NCBI GenBank assembly: GCA_963682175.1
Contig: OY821782.1
Location: 30,649,741-30,713,740 of the forward strand
Direction of reading: 5' to 3'
Source: Triglochin maritima
Taxonomy: Eukaryota > Streptophyta > Magnoliopsida > Alismatales > Juncaginaceae
DNA: 64,000 bases
Under the pieces are notes generated by a model, which was given only the letters and a program-made list of their open reading frames with translations, did no database searches and was not told the origin of the DNA. Each line of letters opens with the position of its first letter. Position 1 is the stretch's first letter. The position numbers and the translations under genes were made by a program. This document shows positions 20,929 through 34,011 of the stretch, piece after piece.

Positions 20929-23900
20929 TATTTACAGTCACAACATATCTTATATGCTAATCTATATTTATGTCATATTGTTCAGTAACATAACGCAATA
21001 TTATACATTTCGAGAGAATGAATAACATCATATGGATGTTGGGTTCTACAAAAAACCCTTGTATCACTACTCACTTTATAATGTACCACCATGTTATTGT
21101 AATGTGATTTATATTCACTTTTTTCAGAAATCATGACTACATGTCCAATAAGCGAGTCTAGTTCTATATTGTTCGCCTTCTTTTATTTATTTCAAATACG
21201 AATGCTTCTGGCATTCTTATAATGGTATAACTTCTGGATCCATATTTTCACTTGATTAATTAGCACGCAACTAAGAATGTGAATTAGTCGTCGATGATAA
21301 CTTCAATTATTTTATGTTTCTCTCTCGTATCAACATAGTTGATCGTAACTTTTATAATAATCAAATCATCGTTGTTTCCCAAAACACTAGGATTTGACCG
21401 TTACGTATTCTCGAAATTGTTACATTTGTCAGTAGCTACTTTTATTTTACCGGGTTTATATTCTTCGGGAATAACCTCTTCAGGATGTGTAATGAGTGAC
21501 TAATTTTATTTATATTTCCACAAATAATATATTTTCGGGTCCACGCTTCTGGCATTGGTTGAGCTCAAATATATTTTATCCTGTGGAGATCTCCACTTAA
21601 TGTTATGTTTATTATGTCAAGTAATACAAGACTTTGTCACTCATTTGTGATCAATAAATACGTATGACAATTACTTGCTAGATATTGCAAGTTCAAGTTC
21701 AATCATACTTGGCATTATTTTGAAATACGTATGACAATTACTTACTTGGCATTATTTTTATATTTGAAATGTCATACTTGGCATTAGTTCATATTTGAAA
21801 TACGTATGACAATTACTTACTTGGCATTATTTTTATGAACTTCAAGTTCAATCATACTTGTACGTATATTCTCTTATGAACTTCAGGTTCAATATAATAT
21901 ATTTTCTTGACATTCTTTAAGCATTTGGCTTTCTCCCCCTAATGCCAAAAAGTGTGCCTCTCTCTCTATATATAGTTGTTAGACTAAACAATAAAATACA
22001 TCGCCCTTCAGGGGCTTCAAAAAAAATTAATATTATGAAGAATATGAATCCTGTTGAAATGTCCAATTTAATTTGAGACTATTAAATTGTGGAGGTGGTA
22101 ATCAATTAATCGCAAATGGAAAACATTTCATCCAATATCGTACAAGTAAAATAGGGGAATATTCCCATAATGATCCAAATTGAGATATTTTATAAACATA
22201 TGAACTCTCATTTTATTGTGTCAATCGGTCGACAAACTTGACCACATTTTTCTTCAACTAGTCAATGTCAATTAAGTTATCAAAAATATAGGGTCACTGT
22301 CGATACTCATAATGTACAAATGATAACTTCATTTAGGCACTTCTGGGCTAGTATCTCTAGTTAACTCTTTTGAGAGTCATTTAAATCTCTTATTACTTCG
22401 TATTTGCACAATTTATTTTTCCACCACGTATGCTCTTTTTCTTTCATGGTGCTTTTAATGTGTGCTTCAAGCATATAATCGAAAATACGATGACATATAT
22501 TGTGATTTTGCAATAACTTATGTTTATGACTTTCAATCACAAGTAATGATTAACACATGTAATCATATCCTATGAAAAGATAGACCTGTGGATATCCACT
22601 TCGTTGAAGAATCTTCTCATTTTTCAATGGATTGTCATATGCAGTTTCAACAACATTTGTCATCATATCTGACTCAATGTATGAAAAATACAAGATCATT
22701 GTCATATATTATGACCACCCATAATAAATATCAGTGATATATTATTTAGGCACTGTCAGGTCTTTTTGACTACTTGACCTTTTTGAGAATCACTTATACC
22801 TCATTATATTTCACCTGAAATCACCATTTGGAGGGGGGGGGGGGGGGGGGAATCGAGTGCATGTATGAAAATTGTAACATGAATATCACCTTGTACTATA
22901 TTTTAGCCAAATAGCATATGTAGCTTGATAAGCAAGATCATGGCCTATTTCTGAAGTTTGCTACTTCAATGGTCACTTCAACATTTGTGGCTCAATTTGT
23001 TCTTCAGGCATAGTCAAATAAATGCAACAATTGGCTAAAAAACTTTCTATTTGTTATTGGACATGTACTACTGCTGGAGTACTAATTATTTATATAGAAA
23101 GTGGAATAAAAATTATCCCTGATTATGCACTTTATTATTGGTGATCTTCTAGTCATGAAATTTGACTTTTTGATGTATTGTGATGAACAGATAATAGTTA
23201 CACATCAAGTTATATAAAAAACAACCTTTTGATGATCATATGGATCCTTCAGGGACCAATTCATACAAAAATCCTCGATTTTCTACATCTTCATGAAAAC
23301 ATTATTTCAAGTAAATATTAATGAATTAGCCTTCCGGGGTAATGTACATACTGTATTTTCAAAAATTAATGGCTGAATTCTAATAGACATGTGAATCTTG
23401 TCATCAAATTCTTACACTAGATTATTACTTTCGGTAATATCTAATGTAACAAATTATGCTTTGGCATGCTCACGAAGTGGTTAGCATATCAATTTCAATT
23501 TATTTCAAACAAATCATGGATGACATACATATGCATAATCAAATAAATAAATCATATGTCACGCATAGATTGTCAATAATCAATCTCAACTATGAATAAT
23601 ATTATGTCCTTTTGTTATGAAAGAAATTAAAGCCAAATCAATATACGAGCATTGTTTGTCAAGGTCCATATGTAATGCATAAAAATTATCAATCTCTTGT
23701 GTCTTTCTCTTATCTTTGATATTTTCAAGAGCAATAGGTTGGATTCAACCTCCATAATTCATGATAAGTAATTCTTATCCATTATCGAGTATATAATCAA
23801 AAGTAATTGTGTAAGCATTAAAACATGATTAATACATGCAACAAAAATATGTCCATTTTTATATTGCATATGCAACTTATGACCACTTTTAACACATATA

Positions 23901-24637
23901 CATGTACTTCCCTTTTTTAATGTATACTAAAACATCTCAAATATGAATATATTATAATGTGCTTCAACTATATAATAAAAATGTGTTCATATCAGCAATT
24001 CTAAAAGCAACAGATAGAGATGCCGATTGTATGTAATATATCAATGCAAAATTGGCATGATATATTCTATGCACCATGTCAGTAAATACCAAATTAATTA
24101 TCACATGATAAACAAATATACAATCAAGATGTTAAGTAAAATGATTGAATACATACATATTTCAATCATTACCCATTTGTCAATAATACAAATCAATAAA
24201 GGTCAATTGAAATTTCACAATAAAGCAAAAGTGTGAATCATTTGAACCTTAATGATTACAATAAATTAGGATCAATGGGCATGAATTTTCATTTATAAAT
24301 ATGCATAAAAGAGACGACGTACATTGAAAAGTTATTATGCTAGTAAATCCTATACATCAATTTAGCAATAATGACCCTTATTAAAACAATTGAATTTACT
24401 CAAATCACGTGAGTTATAAATCATTCCTTACCAAAAGCTACATAGGAGATTTGTGTCTCATATACACATTATAAGTTTAATAGAAAATCCCCAACATCTC
24501 ATGGATTATGCCTATATATACACACATACCACATAATATGTTTTCACATAAATGACAATCACTTAGAAACGTATATAACATGCACATCATGCCCCTTGTA
24601 GTAGAATCACATGAGAGATAGTATCTTGCGAGTTATA
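20929..24637. other. Unassigned AT-rich region
   Basis: 3.7 kb without a credible gene. It holds imperfect repeats near 21640-21900 (blocks around CATACTTGGCATTA and AATACGTATGACAATTACTT), a polypurine-like patch on the minus strand near 21935 (GGCATTAGGGGGAGAAAG), and an 18-base G run. The patch resembles the region before a copia 3' LTR, so this may be a decayed retroelement interior, but I could not confirm any domain. Confidence 0.45.
22833..22850. repeat. (G)18 homopolymer
   Basis: Eighteen consecutive G residues in an otherwise AT-rich setting. Confidence 0.9.
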
Positions 24638-24899
24638 TGTAGGATCGTAAGGGTCTCTAATTCTAATCACTTTTAAGCTAATTACCTACTTGTTTAATCA
24701 ATCAGGTATATGCAGCGGAAATAAAACAACTAAACAAGCAAGCAAGGTAAAGGGAAGGAAATAAAGCAAACCATAATGAGACGGGGGATTTTTATAGAGG
24801 TTCGGCACCCCACCCGGGTCCTAGTCCTCTCTTGTAAGCTCCGCTCACGACTTCACTAATCACTCCCCGTTCTGGGCCGGGAGAGAACGCATTTACAAT

Positions 24900-26425
24900 T
24901 GATTGATTCGTTTTATATTAAACCGCAAGTGCACGGCCGTGTTGAAGCGGTGACAAATACGAGTCGATCCACAGGGAGGTGTGTCGACTTTTGGTTTGTG
25001 TGAAGGCAAGTGATAAAGAAAGGAAAGAAGGGTTGGTTACACTAAACTACATTAAAATGCAAAAGGAATGGAAGATAAGCAATAAAACTAAACCCCATAG
25101 GGGTAGAGAAATAATGTGAATATAAAGATGTGTGTGTGTTCAATTATGCTCCTCACAACATGTAGTGCATGAAATCATAAAACTAAATCCAACTTTGCGT
25201 CCACATGAAATAAGATAAGACTATATCGTTAAAACATACAAGACAATAATTGGAATGAAGCTAAATGAACTCATGTATAAAGACTAGACCCTACTATGCC
25301 TCCACATGAAATAAGATAACCTAATATCATTAAAACATACAAGGCATTAACCAAGGTAAAGACAACAAGAGTACATACACTACAAATTGTGTTTCCAATA
25401 TTAATTCCATCCATATCCTCACCTTATCATTCCCCATAAAATAGGTCTACTAATCTAAGCATAAGCTAAGCTTCATTCAAGAGCATTAGTATATCAAAGA
25501 TAAGAGTGAAATCCCATTAGATTGTTATGGAAATCATATAAGGCTCAAGGGATTAAGATAACACACACCTAATACACTACATGATCATATCACATATTTC
25601 TCCACCCCCAAATGGGGATGGAACTACTCACGAATCACTACACTACAACCTACATTAAAATGAAACATTTTACTAAAATGAAATTAGACTAAGCAAGAAA
25701 GGAATATTAAAGAAGCTAATTGAAAGGAACATAAACTAAAGAAACATGCAAGAATTAAAAGACAAGATTAAAATAAACTAAGAAAAATTATTTTATTAAC
25801 AATGACTCACATTGAAGGTAGCATTCTTCTCTACCTTGAGTTTTGCTTCAAGGCTTACTCCTTAGTAGAGAGAATGCCACCAAGCAATGGGTAGTTACAA
25901 TGGAAGGTGATGAGTTCTATTTATAGCCATAGAAAAAGGTAATCCGAGACAATCCCCCGATGTGGGACTAAACAAATACAAAAAAATATAATAAACACAC
26001 TCTAATATACATGCCCGCCAAAGATTAACGGATCCTGAGCTACATAGACCGCCAATTGGCGGTCTATTGGTTCTGGATCGGTCTGGAATTTGTTGTGGGC
26101 TTTTCTGGATATCTTTGTTGGTCTTTGATGCATATACTTTGTTTATTGGAGCTCCGACCCAAATCGAATTGCCAAAATACTCCCCATGATGGTGTGGAGT
26201 TTTCTATTTTGCTCTTTGGTCCTTCGGTCTTACGTTCAGGTCATTCTCCTTTGCATCTTAGTCCCCAGGTCTCACAGTTCAGTCTTTTTCCTTGCTATTT
26301 ATAGTCTCTCCTTCTAAAACCTACTTATTCCTGAAAACTAAACATAAAACTCGTTACATAGCATTGTTTAGGGTGAAAGATAATGGATATAAGACACAAA
26401 GATATGCATGAAATGATGCCAATCA
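24900..26425 (-). repeat. Athila-type solo LTR
   Basis: 1526 bp related to, but diverged from, the Athila-1/2 LTRs. On the minus strand it starts TGATTGGCATC and ends ATCAATCA, flanked by a perfect ACAAT duplication (24895-24899 and 26426-26430). The intact target is seen in the 5' LTR of Copia-2 at 38769-38780. It carries the perfect palindrome AGACCGCCAATTGGCGGTCT at 26046-26065 and the USE/TATA pair with the 32-bp gap. Confidence 0.93.
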
Positions 26426-26773
26426 ACAATCTTCAAACTCACGAACAACCCTCGCCGAGCTTGGCTACTCCTCTCACAATCCGAGAGGGATGCTTCGGGC
26501 TTTCACCGAAACCTTTACTTGACTTTGACAGCAACAAACTTGAGTGGGACAATCACTCTCTAAACTTGAGCACACTTGAGAAAGATGAGAATTGGAGTGT
26601 TTGGAATGATCTTTCTAATGTAGGAGGCAAATATGTGTAGGAAAGTTGTGTTAAAATGTGTTTTACAAATCTATTTATAAGCTCCAAGACAATTATAGCC
26701 GTTGGAGATGAATTGGGTAAAGGTTGTGTAAGATACACAAAATAGAAATCTGCAGGACCCAAATCAGAACAAA

Positions 26774-26810
26774 ATCGATCGACCGAATCGGGTAAGTCGG
26801 TCGACCGGTT
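26774..26810. repeat. Palindrome pair C (U3 of Copia-2 3' LTR)
   Basis: CGATCGACCG and CGGTCGACCG, 22 bp apart (26777 and 26799). This is the remainder of array D, separated from it by the Athila-2 insertion. On the minus strand the LTR TATA box lies just downstream (near 26672-26680). Confidence 0.85.
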
Positions 26811-26839
26811 GGTCAAATTTGGCTTTGACTTAAGTTCAC

Positions 26840-28242
26840 TGTTGAACGTTTTATTTAAAACCGCAAGTGCACGGCCGCGATGAAGCGGTGGCAAGTACGG
26901 GTCGTCCTCAGGGAGGTGAGCAGCCTCTTGTTTATCAGAAATCAAGTGGCAAAAAGAGAGGGAAGAAAGTTGGTTACGCTACTCTACCCTAAACTACTCT
27001 AAGAAGTATGAAATGTGAAAGAAGCAAACAAACGATGAAATTAGAACTAAGCTAAGAACAAAACAAGAATGCTGGAATTCAGAAATGGGAAAACCCCTAA
27101 GGGGTGGAGTGAGTGCACACATGCAAAGAGGTGGGTGTAGAATACATTCTTTAAGCACATGAATGTGGTGTTTATCAAGCATAGGAAGTGTCTAAATGTT
27201 ATGGCAAAACCTATCAATCCATTCACCAACTTAGTTGATTAACATTTACATATGCAAGGTGTTTATTTCAGAACCTAAACAAGCATGAGAGGTGTCTAAT
27301 CATTTTGGCAAAACTCAACAAGTTATAAATTCTATCCTAAACAAGCAAGCATACATTCATGTTTAATCAACACATTGAAATTAAAGCATTCATCCCATTC
27401 TCTAATGCATGTATGTACATCTACTCCACCCCCCAAAGGGGATGAAACTACTCACTAAACATTACACTAATTATTAAACTAAACAAAGAAAGCATATTAA
27501 CGAAGCTAATAAAACTAATGAAATGAGATTAAGCAAAGCAAAACAAGAAACATAAAACAAACAACATAATAAAGAAAACTTGTATTAAAATGACTCACAT
27601 TAAAAGTAGCATCCTCCTACTTTAGTGTGTGCTTCAAGGCCTCACTTCTAGTAGGAAGAATAGCCACTTAAAATATGGAGTGATTACAAAAGGAGGTGAA
27701 GAGTTCTATTTATAGCCATGGAAAAAGCTAATCCGGGACAATCCCCCGATGTGGGACTAAACAAACACCAAAAATAGCCTAAACGAACATTAATACAAGT
27801 CCAGGAGAAATTTGAGCGCATTTGGGCCAAAAGTGACCGCCAATTAGCGGTCTTGGACCGCCAATTAGCGGTCTACAGTGTCCGGATCGCTCTGGAATTT
27901 CTTGTGGGCTTTTCTGGAAGGCTTTGTTGGTATTTGATGCATCTATTTTGCATGTTGGAGCTCCGACCCGAATAGAATTGCCAAAATACTCCCCATGATG
28001 GTGAGGAGTATTCTGTTTTGCTCTTAGGTCCTTCGGTCTTGCATTCAGGTCCTTCTTCCTTGCATCTTGGTCCACAGATCTCACAATTCAGTCCTTTTTC
28101 CCAGCTTTTGGGTCCTTTTATGCTTCATCTCTTCAAACCTATTTATTCCTGAAAACTAAACATAAAACTCGTAACATAGCATTATTTAGGTGAAAGATAA
28201 TGGATATAAGATACAAATATGAGCATGAAATGATGTCAATCA
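26840..28242 (-). repeat. Athila-2 3' LTR
   Basis: 1403 bp. It contains a palindrome pair GACCGCCAATTAGCGGTC starting at 27835 and 27856 (21 bp apart) and the USE/TATA promoter pair (27747-27757 and 27705-27714, minus strand). On the plus strand it begins TGTTGAACG and ends GTCAATCA. Confidence 0.93.
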
Positions 28243-29821
28243 AATACCCCCACACCTAACTTTTGCTAGTCCCGAGCAAAACAAAGAAAGAGAAAAGCAT
28301 GCGAAAAACAAGAAATCCTAACTCACTTTCGTAGGAATCACGGTTTCACTTAGCACGTGCAACAAGCCGTTAAACCTCCTTGTCGCCAAGGAGGAGGAGT
28401 GTTGTCTCCTGAGGGTTTTCAGCGGATATACCCACAAAATCCGAACAAGATGCATTAATCAATCTAGCTACACGACTCGTTGGACTCATTTTGTCGATCA
28501 TGGGACGCGGTAATACTACGGGTCGACTCTATAAATGTAATCAGTCCACACACCTAGCCTAATGAGTTATTTGTGAGAGTTAGTCAAGGACTTAAGTGAA
28601 AGACATGGGCAACCTTAATTTCTGAATGTGATACAATGTGTAAAGTCCATTTTGGTTCTTATTTGACTCCTTTTTTTTCTCTTTTTTTTTTCTTCTTCTT
28701 TTTTTTTCTTTGGAGCATTTTATTGGTTGGTGTTTGATTCTCCCAGGGTCAGGTTTCGTGCATCATTGCCTATGAGGACTTACACTATCACCTACACCTT
28801 CCCCCAAATCTCCACATAGGGCGATCCCTACCACCCGTGTAACGGGAGTTCGGTCGGTGCATCCCAAGTCAGATGACTCGAAAGCACCAGGCACAAAGTC
28901 CCCTCAGACCTACTTTCCCGAGTGATAGGAGCCGTGCGAGAAGAGAGAACACCACTTATTTATCTACATGGGAACCAAAACCCCTACACTTAAGTTTCAC
29001 AAAAAGAGATTAAGGGCCTTCTACTACGACAAACTTCCTTATACTCACAAACACGAATTATTTGACTCACTAGGTTCAGGGTGGACTTCTTTAAATGTTT
29101 GAGTACTGAAACCCTATGATTACACGTCCCCCGAGGGAAAACCGGGGTGCATCCTCACGACTCGATAAGACCTAAAGCCAGTAAACTAGAAATCCTAATG
29201 CATCAAGTTCAAGACAATTTTGGGAGCTTTCTTTTTACTTTGCCTCTCAACGGTTTTGCACATGCTAAACACACGCAAAACCCACAAAAACATTTTCTTT
29301 CGCAAACACATGAAGATTTTGAAAGAAATGTGAAAATTTTAAAGCACTCGGCAAGCAAAAGAAGACAAGTCACCCAAGGATCATGGCAAGCAGATATATC
29401 GATATTAAATGCGGCACACTAACATGACCCTAACAATGCAAACAAAAGAAAATAAAACCAAAGGAAAAAGACTCGACTATGTACACACGTAAAACACCCC
29501 CCCACACCTACTTCATGCATTGTCCTCAATGAATGTGAACAAGATACTACATGGATACATGCATGAAAAAGGAAAGATCTCACCAACATGAAGTACAAAG
29601 GGACGTTCAGGGTCATGTTGATGGACACAAACCCAAATTCCCTCAAAACCTGTGAGAAGCTGAAGAAGGGAGATAAATACGTGAAGAAATTGGGCCCAAG
29701 TACACAAGGGTTGGGGCCCACAACAATCGTTGCTCACTGAAGGAGTCTTTTATTACACACTTTTTTTTTCTTTTTTTTTCAAGATATATACATCACCCAA
29801 GATATTCTCATAATCATTTGG
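28243..29821 (-). other. Athila-2 3' non-coding region
   Basis: Counterpart of 16290-17843 in Athila-1, well conserved but without a protein frame. The polypurine tract, read on the minus strand, abuts the LTR at 28243. Confidence 0.7.
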
Positions 29822-30918
29822 TCAAGGAACATCAAATGAGAATATCAAGTCATGAGGACCAGAGACTTGCCGAGATGGGCAAACTCCACTGGTACTCTGA
29901 GGTGTCATGAGGGGTGAAAGGTCAAAGCTGAAAGGCTCGAACCCCTCATGATATTGGTTGGGTGTGGGCAACAAAGAATGAAGTTGTGTTGCCTCACTAG
30001 GGTTTAATTGCTCATCGAAGAAAACCCTCCAACCAATAGGCGGGTGCATCGGAATGAGTTCGTCAGGCTCATTCGATGGATGCAACAGACTTGCATCACT
30101 AAGAATGGGGCTTCTCCCCAAGTCATCCAACAAGGACCTCCCACCATCGTTTAGATCATCAAGCATAAGCTCGGTCATAGGTGGGTCCTTGTTGGAGTCA
30201 ATATGAAGCTCAAATGGCTCAATGGCCATGGGACATGAGGTAGAGACACCTTCTGGTATAGGCATATGATGAGGTGTCTCACTCTCACTAGTACTCTCAA
30301 CGGAATCAAGCAACGAACACTCCCTTTGGAGATTCATGTTCGAGGCCAGCTCACTCTGTTGCATTGCAAAGACAGGCAATGAGTCTTCGCTGAGCCTACA
30401 AACATTCTCAACGGCCTGCATTGGTGTTAGAGGTGTTCGTTGGTTTTGTGGTGCTTTCTCCAATTGGCGGATGAGATTGAGATTTAAAGGTTCATCCATG
30501 GGTTCCTGTTGCCTACCAGAGTTGAACACATGAAACTCGGCACTCATGTTACCGAATGAGAGCTTCATGAGACCATTTCTACAATTAATCAAGGCATTGG
30601 AGGTTGCCAGAAATGGTCTACCCAAAATCAAAGGTATTTGAGAGTGGGTGTTCGCAACAGGATTGGTATCGAGGACAACAAAATCGACTGGAAATATAAA
30701 ATCTCCAACTTTGATAAGCACGTCCTCGATAATCCCCATGGGAATACGAATGGATCTATCCGCTAATTGGAGGGTGATCTTAGTTGGTTTCAATTCTCCC
30801 AAGTTCAACTGTTGATAAACAGAGAATGGGAGGAGGTTGACCGCTGATCCTAAATCAAGCAAAACATTGCTCAATCTAGTGTCCCCTATCGTACACTGAA
30901 TAGTAGGACACCCCGGGT
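29822..30918 (-). pseudogene. Athila-2 protease and acidic tail
   Basis: Frame from just after a TAA (AAA Lys codon in Athila-1) to the family stop after SFDVP. Protease motifs DLGSAVNLLP and ILGRPFLATSNA are present, with the same Leu between Asp and Gly as Athila-1. The first Met is at 30874. The following tail of about 225 residues has no RT motifs. Confidence 0.85.
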
Positions 30919-30925
30919 CCTTGTA

Positions 30926-32929
30926 TTAAGTGTAGGTAGGATTGGACAAAAGTGAGCTGATATTTGCAGCCAAGAATGCTTTCTTAGGAACATTGGTCTT
31001 CCTCTTGGTTGTGCAGAGATCCTTCAACACTTTGGCATATTGAGGTATTTGTTGGATGACATCCAACAAGGGGATGTTAACCTTCACTTGCTTAAATACC
31101 TCTAATATCTTGTCCATGTTGTCACTCTGCTTTTTGTTTAACCTACTTGGATAAGGAGCTTTTGGCAGGTAGGTTTTCTGCTGTGCCTGAGAAGAAAGCT
31201 TTGGTGTATTACCCTCACCCTCAACTTCTTCTTCACCACCATTCCCACTGGGGGGCTGCATAGATAGTGGTGGGTGTGGCAAGGAAATGTGTTTGTCAAC
31301 CTGTTTTCCATTCCTTAAGGTCACAATGGAATTGACATGGTGAACAGGTTCCTCCACATGGTTCACTTGCCTCCCCCGAGGTACCACATTCTCATTTTGC
31401 ATTTGTTGTTGTTGGTACATGCGGGGGTTAGCCTCAGGCTGGCTAGGAAAAGACCATCTCTCTCTTTCATGTACAGACTGAGCCAATTGGCCCATCTGAA
31501 GCTCTAGAGATTTGATGGTCTGCTGATTTGAAGTGAGAACTTGACTCGTGGTTGACATAAAAAATTTCATTGAGTTTTGAAGTCCACGAGTCAAGGTCTC
31601 AAGCGAATTGAATCGGGTTTCCATATTATTGGAATTTGGGAAACCCGATTGATTGGTGGTTTGCGCTTGGGGTGGCTGATAGGAATGCGCATGCATGGGA
31701 GGTTGGTGTGATTGGTAAGGTGGTCTCGAGGAGTTTGGAGGACCACCCGGGGAATTAGTTTGGTTCCATGAAAAATTGGGGTGGTTCCTCCATCCAGGAT
31801 TATAAGATGATGAGTATGGGTCATTCCTGGCTCTATCATAGAGGGCGTTGACACGCTCCATCTCAGGAGGAATGGACTCACACTCGCTTTCTACATGACC
31901 TATCCTACCACATGAATGACAGGGAACTGGACCAGATGTAGACATGTGAGGTGCACTTTGTTGGTTTTGGAGCTCAATCGAGTCCATACGGCGCATTAAG
32001 GCTGCCATGCGTGCCTCGTTGGCCGTAGTGGTATCGATAGCAAATGTGGTACCCGATCTAGTTGAGTTTGCATTCGCGATCCTCGCTCCTATACTAGATG
32101 ATGCAGGTGGTTCCCTCACACTCTCCCACTGCATGGTTTTCTCAGTGAGGTCTTCTAGGAAGGCTCATGCCTCCCTTTCATCCTTTCCCAAGAACTCTCC
32201 TTGACACATGGACTCAAGGAGCGTTCTGGACGGGATGTGAAGACCCTCATACACAATCTGACAAAGACGCCACAACTCAATGCCATGGTGAGGGCACGAG
32301 GATAGTAGCTCTTTGAACCTTTCAAGATATGCATGAAATGGTTCGGTCTCATGTTGATAGAACGAATTGATTTCGTTCCTCAATTTTTGAGTCCGATGAT
32401 TAGGAAAGTACTTCTTGAGGAATGCAGATTGAAACTCATCCCAAGTCCTAAAGGAATTCGCCTGGTTGTTGTACAACCACTTCTTGGCGTCATCCTTTAG
32501 TGCAAAAGGAACGAGCCTAAGATGGATGGAGTCTGTGCTAAGTTGTTGCAGCTTGAACATAGCACAGACCTCCTCAAATTCCCTGAGAAAGATATAAGGG
32601 TCATCTTTCCCAGTGAAATGAGGGAGCATGGAGATAAACTGAGGCTTAACCTCAAAATGGTTCCCATTAGCCTCTGGTAATACGATGCATGAGGGTAGAG
32701 CTGTACGGCTCGGGTAGCATCGATCACGTAGAGGTATGGGAACGACAACTGGAAGCACTGGTCGAACAGGTTGGTCCAGCAACTGCTCCTCCTCACGGAA
32801 ATTAGCAGCCATTGAACTCGGACTGCGTGCGACACGAGAGGAGGGAGGTGTCGAGAAATCGATGACCGAAGCCGGATTGACAACGCTCCTCGTCAAACGA
32901 CCACTCTCGTCTCGTGTCCACGAAAGCAT
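30926..32929 (-). pseudogene. gag: Athila-2 gag
   Basis: Gag starting with MLSWTRDESG at 32929. The Retrotran_gag core is intact, then a TGA near 32165 replaces the Trp of DEREAWAF. The frame resumes to 30926 with a complete CCHC knuckle (CHSCGRIGHVESEC), the Pro/Gln-rich tail and the KTYLPKAPYPSRL spacer, and is cut by a TAA before the protease. The two copies have stops at different places, which shows the family frame was once a single gag-protease reading frame. Confidence 0.87.
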
Positions 32930-33987
32930 GCACAAAGGTGCACACACACACAAAACAAAACTTTTTTTTTTTAACAAAGAATGTGCGTAGAGGAGAAGAC
33001 GGGGGAACACAGGAGAGAAAGGAAGAAGTCCTTATGCTACGGCGGATGGGTACAGGTAGAAGCACACAAGCAAACAAGGCTCAAGCAATCCTAAGGTCGC
33101 TATAGGTCCTTACAGCTAGACGACGCCTAACTGCGAGGTCACACGGCCTCAACACGCCTCACCTCCCTACAATGAGGACCACAAAGCCCAGCAAGTGAGC
33201 CAAGATCCGGGGATCTCGTCTCTCCTACTATCGACAAAGTGGGCAACGCCGATCAGGTCATGACGGTCGGGACCGGATCACTCTCCTAATGCGTCCGAAT
33301 TCCTTAAGGCCAATGTCTACTTGATTTTAAAATTAGGCTCTTGATTAGTGTGGTTTTTTGGGGCGAAGGAAAGGGTGATGAAATCCTCCACCTTATCTTT
33401 TACGGGACAGCCCCTCCTTAGTAGCGTTTTGGAGTCCTAAATCTAGCAATCAACTCTCCAAACAACGCTCAACTCACACTTGTTGCAATGCACTTCCTAC
33501 TAACTAATGCATGTTCATACGAAATGCATGAATGAGAGTAGAAGGTGTGTACCTCACGCCAGCTCTCAGCAACAGAAAATAAAGCTAAGATAAAAGACAA
33601 TCTAAATGCCTAAGTCACATACATGATGCATGACCTAAACAAGAATGAATGCCTAATCTTTTGCTTTGAGTTTTAGGGTCCAAGTTGCTTAAAGGAGGTT
33701 TGATTATTGATCTGGGAACGAACTATAAGTCAAAACTTGCCAAATTGAGTCCCAGATAACTAGATCATTTAGAGCAACAACAGCAAGAAATTAAAAGATG
33801 AACAGAGCTCACCAGACCGCTGATTAGCGGTCTCAGACCGCTGATTGGCGGTCTGAAGTGCTCAGGTCGTCTGGAAATTTCTCCAGTAGCCTCCACTTGC
33901 TATTCCCAGTCTCCTGAAACAAAGAAAAACTACAACACAAAAATTAAATCCACTCGAATCGTCCAAACAAGAGTCTGGACTGGCACC
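32930..33987 (-). other. Athila-2 leader with palindrome pair
   Basis: Non-coding. It holds two AGACCGCTGATTRGCGGTCT palindromes beginning at 33814 and 33835, 21 bp apart, at the place corresponding to the 12246-12286 pair of Athila-1. Confidence 0.75.
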
Positions 33988-34005
33988 TCCCCGGCAACGG
34001 CGCCA
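33988..34005 (-). other. Athila-2 primer-binding site (Asp tRNA type)
   Basis: Minus-strand TGGCGCCGTTGCCGGGGA, identical to that of Athila-1, six bases inside the LTR. Confidence 0.88.
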
Positions 34006-34011
34006 AAAACT

